A stretch of DNA of 64,000 nt, taken from NCBI RefSeq assembly GCF_004297265.1, contig NZ_SCUT01000030.1, positions 1-64,000 on the forward strand, read 5' to 3'. The position numbers and the translations under genes were made by a program. Within the stretch, counting starts at the first letter, position 1, and the number at the start of each line of letters is the position of its first letter. Below are positions 56,782 through 64,000 of the stretch, piece after piece. The notes under the pieces were generated by a model. It ran no database searches, was not told the DNA's origin, and saw only the letters and a list, made by a program, of their open reading frames with translations. The DNA is from Reyranella sp. (lineage in GTDB: Bacteria; Pseudomonadota; Alphaproteobacteria; Reyranellales; Reyranellaceae).

Positions 56782-57597
56782 ATGATGCTCCGGCACTCAC
56801 TTCTTCTCGGCGTCGCGACGGTCGCGCTCGCCGGCACGGCCCACGCCCAGCAGCGCGGCGGGTCGCGTGACGACCTTCTGGATGCGCTGACGCGCCATAT
56901 CCAGATCTGCAGCGAGATCACCGAGACCCAGGCGCGACTGTCCTGTTACGATCGCCTGCAGACCCAGGTTGGCGGCGTCCAGGCCCCGGCGGCGGCACCC
57001 GTCGCCTCGACGCCTGCCCCGACGCCCACCCCGACGCCGACGCCGCTGCAGGCGACGCCCACGCCTCTTTCACCGATGCCGAGCACCGGGTCCTCCATCA
57101 ATTCCGCGCCGCTCACGCCCCAGCCGCTCGGTGTACCCGGCGGTGGCACGGCGACCCTGGGCAGCCCCCAGCCGCTCGGCGCGCCCGCATCTTCCGGCCC
57201 GGCGCCCTACGATCCCAACGCCGCCTTCGACCCGAGCCAGTCCACCTACCGGCCGCCGGAGGCCATGGGCCCGAAGCCGCAGCCGCAGGCCCGCCGCAGC
57301 GGGCCGCGTCCGGTGCCGAACTTTGCGACGCCACAGCCGCTGGTCACGATCGGTGCCAACAACCTGACCTACGGGCCGTCACGCTACTGGCAGGTCACCA
57401 TTGTGCTGAAGTCCAACGTCCAGCGCGCGATCGATACGCAAGCGGTCTGCACTTTCATGAACGGCAGCCGCGCGCTGGAGGACGCCTACTATGGTCCGGT
57501 CTCGATCCAGCCCGGCGAGCAGATCACCACCGAGCTGATCGGACCGCCGACCACGGCCTATGTCGACTCGACGAACTGCAGGCTGCTAAGCCCGTAG
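56782..57597 (+). CDS. Pro-rich secreted hypothetical protein
   Basis: A 271-residue protein with a Sec signal (MLRHSLLLGVATVALAGTAHAQ). A short Cys-containing helix (ICSEITETQARLSCYDRLQ) follows, then a long Pro/Thr/Ala low-complexity linker with PTPTPTP runs. The C-terminal beta domain (LVTIGANNLTYGPSRYWQV, VCTFMNGSRALED) ends the chain. CYDRLQ pairs are frequent in envelope proteins of this class. Function unknown. The ATG at 56782 has GGGGAA upstream; a second ATG at 56785 follows it. Confidence 0.72.
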   Translation: MMLRHSLLLGVATVALAGTAHAQQRGGSRDDLLDALTRHIQICSEITETQARLSCYDRLQTQVGGVQAPAAAPVASTPAPTPTPTPTPLQATPTPLSPMPSTGSSINSAPLTPQPLGVPGGGTATLGSPQPLGAPASSGPAPYDPNAAFDPSQSTYRPPEAMGPKPQPQARRSGPRPVPNFATPQPLVTIGANNLTYGPSRYWQVTIVLKSNVQRAIDTQAVCTFMNGSRALEDAYYGPVSIQPGEQITTELIGPPTTAYVDSTNCRLLSP

Positions 57598-57606
57598 GAC
57601 GCGGCG

Positions 57607-58215
57607 ATGGTCTCGACCCTGATCCTGATGGCTGGCCCGTTCCTGATGGGCTACCTGATGGGCTCCATCCCGTTCGGATTGCTGCTGACGCGCGCGGCCG
57701 GACTGGGCGACATCCGCAATGTCGGATCCGGCAATATCGGCGCCACCAACGTGTTGCGCACCGGCCGCAAGGGACTGGCTGCGGCAACCCTGCTGCTCGA
57801 TGCCCTGAAGGGCGTGGTGGCCGTGCTGATCGCCGACCAGGTGGGTCAGCTCCCAGCCGTCGGCGCTGCCGCGGGCGCTGTGCTGGGCCACATGTTCCCG
57901 GTCTGGCTGGGCTTCAAGGGCGGCAAGGGAGTCGCCACGACGCTCGGGGTAATGTGGGGCCTGTCGTGGCCGGTCGGCGCGATCGCTTGCGCCGCCTGGC
58001 TGCTGTTCGCCGCCGCCTTCCGCTACTCCTCTCTGGCCGCCCTGCTCAGCGTGGTGATCGCCGCGATCGCCGCCTGGTTCCTGACCGACCCGCGGGCCGC
58101 GATGCTGCTCACCCTGCTGGTTCCGCTCGTGTGGGTCCGCCACCATGAGAACATCGCGCGCCTGCTGAACGGAACGGAGCCCAAGATCGGGCAGGGGAAG
58201 AAGCAGGCGGCCTGA
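57607..58215 (+). CDS. plsY: Acyl-phosphate glycerol-3-phosphate acyltransferase
   Basis: A 202-residue polytopic PlsY. GYLMGSIPFGLLLTR and NVGSGNIGATNVLRTG are the conserved GxGxxGxxN loops, and FKGGKGVATTLG and HHENIARLLNGTEPKI complete them. It transfers acyl from acyl-phosphate to glycerol-3-phosphate in phospholipid synthesis. The stop touches the convergent binding-protein stop. Confidence 0.95.
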   Translation: MVSTLILMAGPFLMGYLMGSIPFGLLLTRAAGLGDIRNVGSGNIGATNVLRTGRKGLAAATLLLDALKGVVAVLIADQVGQLPAVGAAAGAVLGHMFPVWLGFKGGKGVATTLGVMWGLSWPVGAIACAAWLLFAAAFRYSSLAALLSVVIAAIAAWFLTDPRAAMLLTLLVPLVWVRHHENIARLLNGTEPKIGQGKKQAA

Positions 58216-59229
58216 TCACTTGCGGGCCGCCTTGCCCTCGTAGCGCTTCGTCCATTCCGCGAGGATTCGCGCCCGGTTTTCCGACGCCCAGGCAAAGTCG
58301 TTCCTGATCATCGATTCGGCGACACCGGCCGGATAGTCGGGAATAGTGCTGGCGATGCCCGCGATCGCGACCTGGCTGACGAACGACGCATAGAGTTCGT
58401 TCGCCTTGCGACTGGCCGCGAAATCCATGAGGCGTCGCGCCGCCTCCGGCTTCTTCGTGCCGCGCAGGATGGCGGCGGCATCCATGTCCCAGCCGCCGCC
58501 TTCCATCATCATGAGCCCTTCGATCGGCGCCCCCTTCTGGCGGGCGCTGGCAGCCGCCAGTTCGTAGGAAATGCCGACCGGGAACTCGCCCGACGCCGCC
58601 TGGCGGCAAGGTCTCGTGCCGGAATGTTCGTAGACCGCGATGTTCTCGTGGAGTCTGTCCATGAACTCCCATGCCTTGGCCTCGCCGAACATCTGGATCC
58701 AGGCCGAGACATGGAAGTAACCCGTCCCCGACGAAGCGGGATGCGGCATGGTCAGCTTGCCCTTGAAGCGCGGGTCGAGCAGATCGAACCAGGATCGCGG
58801 CTTCGGCAGCGACAGCTTTTGCGCCTCGATCGTGTTGAAGCACACCGCCGCGACCCAGGCTTCCATCCCGACCCAGGCCGGGGGATTGGCGGGATCGCGA
58901 AAGGCGGGCTTGATCGCGGCCAAGTTGCTGGGCGCATAGGGCTCCAGCAGGCCACGCCGGTCGAGCAGCAACATCGATGTGACGGCCAGTCCCCAGATCG
59001 CGTCGGCGCGCCGCTGTCCCTGCTCGGCCAGGATCTTCGCCGTGACGACGCCGGTCGAATCACGATTCCACTGGATTTCAATGTCGGGATTCTCGGCCTC
59101 GAACGTCCTCTTGAAGTCGTTGAGGTTCTCGATCTCGAGGGTCGAATAGACTTCGAGGCGCGTCCGATCCTGCGCCGCCGCGGACGTCGCGACCAACAGG
59201 CAAACGACTGCCGCCCACCATCTCGTCAT
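58216..59229 (-). CDS. Periplasmic binding protein, 2-aminoethylphosphonate (PhnS/Fbp)-type
   Basis: A 337-residue secreted binding protein with a Sec signal (MTRWWAAVVCLLVATSAAAQ). STGVVTAKILAEQ, ADAIWGLAVTSMLLLDRRG and LLEPYAP match the PhnS-like class of type 2 receptors that include AEP and ferric-ion binding proteins. No ATPase or permease gene is adjacent. Ligand unassigned. Start follows AAGGAACGAG. Confidence 0.8.
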   Translation of the reverse strand: MTRWWAAVVCLLVATSAAAQDRTRLEVYSTLEIENLNDFKRTFEAENPDIEIQWNRDSTGVVTAKILAEQGQRRADAIWGLAVTSMLLLDRRGLLEPYAPSNLAAIKPAFRDPANPPAWVGMEAWVAAVCFNTIEAQKLSLPKPRSWFDLLDPRFKGKLTMPHPASSGTGYFHVSAWIQMFGEAKAWEFMDRLHENIAVYEHSGTRPCRQAASGEFPVGISYELAAASARQKGAPIEGLMMMEGGGWDMDAAAILRGTKKPEAARRLMDFAASRKANELYASFVSQVAIAGIASTIPDYPAGVAESMIRNDFAWASENRARILAEWTKRYEGKAARK

Positions 59230-59317
59230 CGCTCGTTCCTTCGCAGCAAGAAGTTCATGGCTCATATATCCATCCGGCCGATGCAGGTCGCCGCCATTCC
59301 TGTCATAGCAGCGGCGC

Positions 59318-60493
59318 ATGAGTGTTTCCTCGTCCCGCGGCCTGCCCTGGGCATTGATCGGCGCCGCCTGCCTGGGGTCGTTTGCCGCGACGTCGAGCGG
59401 GACCACGCGCGCCCCTTTCCTGCTGGAGATGTCCCACGACCTCGATGTGGCGATGCCGCTCGTCGCCAATCTCGTTTCTTTGACAGCTACGGCCTGGGGC
59501 ATCGTCTCCGCCCTCGGCGGCTGGATGTCGGATGTGATCGGCCGCCGGCCGATCCTGATCGCCGCGCCCTTTGCGCTGGCCCTCACGCTGGTGGCGCAGG
59601 CCGCGGCAGGCTCGTTCTTCTGGGTGGCGGTCTGGGCGGCCGTCGGCGGGGGCTGCGCCGGCGCCTTCACCGGTATCGTCTTTGCCGAAGTCTCCGCGCG
59701 CGTGCCGGATAGCCAGCGGGGCCGGGCGCTCGGCTGGGTCATGAGCGGCCAATCCCTCACCCTCGTGGTCGGCATCCCGATGGCGGCGGCCGTCGGCTCG
59801 ATCTTCGGCTGGCGCGGCTGGCTGCTCTGCGTCGCGGGCCTGTCGATCACCGCCGTGATCAGCCTGTTCCTGACCGTGGGCCGCGGCAGTGCCGGCCACA
59901 CGCGTGCCGCCGGCACGCGGCCCTCACTGCGAACGGCTCTCTCCAGGCGGGTGCTGGGCCTGCTGGGCACCGGCGTCGCCGAACGCATCTGCTACGGGCT
60001 CGCGGTGGTCTACTTTGCCACCTTCATGCAGGTCACCTATCACATGACCCTGATCGAACTCGCCCTTCCCCTGGCGGTGTTCGCGCTGGGCAATATCGCC
60101 GGCACGGTGCTGGGCGGCCAGCTCGCCGACCGGCTGCGCGACCGGCTCCTCACCTTCGCCGTGGCCATGGCGCTGTCCGGCGTGGCGGCGCTGGTCCTGT
60201 TCACCTGGCATCCGGGCCCGGCCGTTTCGGTGGCCGTGGGCTTCGTCTACGTGCTGTTGAACGCACTCGGACGGCCATCCTACATGGCCTCTCTCGCCTC
60301 CGTGCCGGAGGACGTGCGCGGCACCGTACTCGGCCTGAACGGCACCTCGGCCAGCGTCGGCTGGATCGGGGCCGCCGCCCTGGGGGCCGCCATGATCGGC
60401 TCGGCCGGCTTCGAGGGCTTCGGCCCGCTCATCGCCGTGCTCGCCCTGGCCGGCGCCATGGGCGCGGTGCTCAGCCGGCGCAGCCGCTCCTGA
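59318..60493 (+). CDS. MFS transporter
   Basis: A 391-residue, twelve-helix major facilitator. GGWMSDVIGRRP is the loop 2-3 motif, PDSQRGRALGWVMSGQSL lies in helix 4-5, and GGQLADRLRDRLL the loop 8-9 counterpart. Predicted efflux or solute exchange; substrate not assigned. Divergent from the binding protein gene across 88 bases. Confidence 0.83.
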   Translation: MSVSSSRGLPWALIGAACLGSFAATSSGTTRAPFLLEMSHDLDVAMPLVANLVSLTATAWGIVSALGGWMSDVIGRRPILIAAPFALALTLVAQAAAGSFFWVAVWAAVGGGCAGAFTGIVFAEVSARVPDSQRGRALGWVMSGQSLTLVVGIPMAAAVGSIFGWRGWLLCVAGLSITAVISLFLTVGRGSAGHTRAAGTRPSLRTALSRRVLGLLGTGVAERICYGLAVVYFATFMQVTYHMTLIELALPLAVFALGNIAGTVLGGQLADRLRDRLLTFAVAMALSGVAALVLFTWHPGPAVSVAVGFVYVLLNALGRPSYMASLASVPEDVRGTVLGLNGTSASVGWIGAAALGAAMIGSAGFEGFGPLIAVLALAGAMGAVLSRRSRS

Positions 60494-60551
60494 AACCGAT
60501 TGCTACTATTGGTTGTTTTACAATCATGGATTGCCCGCCTATCGTCGCCCC

Positions 60552-61607
60552 ATGTTCGACGGCCCCCATCACACTGAGATCACGCCGGCGGAGCGTCGCG
60601 CCCGGCTGAGGCTGGCGCGCAGTGCGCGGATCGGCCCCGTCACCTTTCACGAGGCGCTGGCGCATTTCGGATCGGCCCTCTCAGCCTGTGCCACCTTGGC
60701 GACCGTTTCCGAGGCCGCGATCGAGCGCGAAGAGCAGGCGCTCGCCGACCTCGGCGGACGCTTCCTGGTGGTGGGTGACGAATCCTATCCCGCCGCGCTG
60801 GCCGCCCTGCCCGACGCGCCGCCGGTCCTGTCCGTCCTCGGCGACCCCACTCTTCTCAGTCGGCCGATCCTGGCCATCGTGGGCGCCCGCGAGGCCTCGC
60901 TGGCCGGGCGCCAGTTTGCTGCCGAGCTCGCCGCTACACTGGGCGCAGCCGGCTTCGTGATCGCTTCGGGTCTCGCTCGAGGCATCGATGCGGCCGCTCA
61001 CGACGCTGCCCTCGACAGCGGGACGGTCGCCGTGCTGGCCTGCGGCGTCGATCAGGTCTACCCGCCCCAGAACGCCGCCCTGCAAGACGCGATCGCCGCG
61101 CGCGGCCTGGTCCTGAGCGAAGTGGCCCTGGGGGCGCCGCCCATCGCCCGCGCCTTCCCGCGCCGCAACCGGATCGTGAGCGGCCTCTCGGCCGGCATTG
61201 TGGTCATCGAGGCGGCTGCCCGGTCGGGCTCCCTCATCACCGCCCAGCGGGCGGCCGAGCAGGGCCGGGAGGTGTTCGTGGTGCCGGGCTCGCCAATGGA
61301 CCCGAGATACGCCGGATCCAACAGCCTCATTCGGGATGGGGCCATTCTGGTGCGGGACGCGAACGATATTCTAAGCGTCCTGGGTTGCCCCAAGGCGACG
61401 ACCCAACATCTTGAAAAACCGACCGAAATGCCCGCCGACACAGCTTCCGCACGGATCATGCAGGCCTTGGGCTCTGTACCCACTGCGGTTGACGAACTGG
61501 TGCGCCGGTGCCAAGTGTCCGCCGCCTCCATGGCGGAGGTCCTCATGGCTCTCGAGCTGGAGGGCCGCTTGGAGAGGCACCGGGGTAACCGCGTATCTCT
61601 GATTTAG
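60552..61607 (+). CDS. dprA: DNA-processing protein DprA
   Basis: A 351-residue DprA/Smf. The Rossmann core has AIVGAREASLAGRQFA, SGLARGIDAAAHDAAL and FPRRNRIVSGLSAGIVVIEAA, and an extra SAM-like N-terminal domain (RLRLARSARIGPVTF) and C-terminal winged helix (SVPTAVDELVRRCQVSAASMAEVLMALELEGRL) flank it. It loads RecA on incoming single-stranded DNA in transformation. The start at 60552 was chosen by family length. Confidence 0.93.
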   Translation: MFDGPHHTEITPAERRARLRLARSARIGPVTFHEALAHFGSALSACATLATVSEAAIEREEQALADLGGRFLVVGDESYPAALAALPDAPPVLSVLGDPTLLSRPILAIVGAREASLAGRQFAAELAATLGAAGFVIASGLARGIDAAAHDAALDSGTVAVLACGVDQVYPPQNAALQDAIAARGLVLSEVALGAPPIARAFPRRNRIVSGLSAGIVVIEAAARSGSLITAQRAAEQGREVFVVPGSPMDPRYAGSNSLIRDGAILVRDANDILSVLGCPKATTQHLEKPTEMPADTASARIMQALGSVPTAVDELVRRCQVSAASMAEVLMALELEGRLERHRGNRVSLI

Positions 61608-61658
61608 ATCAGTGATTTAGCTCCGGTATTGAATGTCGAACTGGAGCATGCACCGGCG

Positions 61659-64000
<2,342 letters not shown>

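Noticed and set aside
56990..57070. Tandem DNA repeat (PTPTPT region)
   Set aside because: Low-complexity Pro/Thr linker inside a secreted protein gene, not a repeat element.

Overview
The window is about 64 kb of high-GC DNA with long overlapping open frames on both strands and a gene set typical of a soil or water alphaproteobacterium. Pointers are two tripartite-tricarboxylate (Bug-type) solute receptors, several GMC oxidoreductases and amidohydrolases, acyl-CoA dehydrogenases, gatCAB, and a pyrB-pyrC' pair of the degenerate-dihydroorotase kind. A Reyranella- or Rhodospirillales-like organism is my inference, not proven by any single gene. No rRNA, insertion sequence, phage or CRISPR array is visible. 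One tRNA (Ser, GCU) is present.

Layout. 1-4.8 kb: the edge-truncated gene of a phospholipase D-like lipoprotein, a MetE-like methyltransferase, and a membrane glycosyltransferase-like protein overlapping a SAM methyltransferase gene. 4.9-12.7 kb: a catabolic block with an N-acyl-D-amino-acid deacylase-type amidohydrolase and SnoaL-like protein on the minus strand. Divergent from it run a GMC oxidoreductase, NHL-repeat protein, D-2-hydroxyacid dehydrogenase, Bug receptor and transglutaminase-like protein. 12.9-20.6 kb: an MHS-family transporter, flavin monooxygenase, SGNH hydrolase, a second GMC dehydrogenase with a small partner, a lipoprotein, and an ACAD10/11-like acyl-CoA dehydrogenase. 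20.8-26.6 kb: two small orphan genes, tRNA-Ser, an ArgE-like deacetylase, Dps, a DUF3574 lipoprotein, a GST, a DUF2076 protein and a serine beta-lactamase-like hydrolase.

26.7-34.7 kb: a clear cobalamin riboswitch leads into a fatty-acyl-AMP ligase (FAAL) gene, an unusual regulon member. Then come a Tat-exported cyclase-family protein, a COG0523/CobW GTPase, a second GST, a VOC protein, and an AraC regulator divergent from a DszC-like acyl-CoA dehydrogenase. 34.7-42.5 kb: gatB is followed by an AHL-lactonase-like gene. A 29-residue ORF overlaps a GNAT gene, followed by a second Bug receptor, an array of tandem hairpins, a second amidohydrolase, and gatA-gatC. 42.5-46.8 kb: a CPA1 antiporter fused to a cyclic-nucleotide-binding domain, an alpha/beta hydrolase, ruvX and an H-NS-like gene.

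46.9-51.4 kb: a tightly overlapped minus-strand operon (Fe(II)/2OG oxygenase, secreted amidohydrolase, FixH/YtkA-like protein, MauG/CcpA-type di-heme protein). It is divergent from a phytanoyl-CoA dioxygenase-like gene and a secreted protein gene. 51.4-54.3 kb: two divergent citrate-synthase homologues, one with an N-terminal MerR-like HTH, share a 12-bp perfect palindrome; an isochorismatase-family hydrolase follows. 54.4-64 kb: pyrB, a metal-ligand-depleted pyrC', a Pro-rich secreted protein, plsY, an orphan aminoethylphosphonate-type binding protein, an MFS carrier, dprA, and topA running off the right edge.

The most promising leads are the B12-riboswitch-controlled FAAL, the di-heme/YtkA operon, and the HTH-citrate synthase pair. 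Annotations come from reading the translations for motifs; no database search was run. No gene-free stretch longer than 300 bases exists in this annotation. The longest spacers are 20612-20846 and 12712-12938, where I see no further feature I can support.
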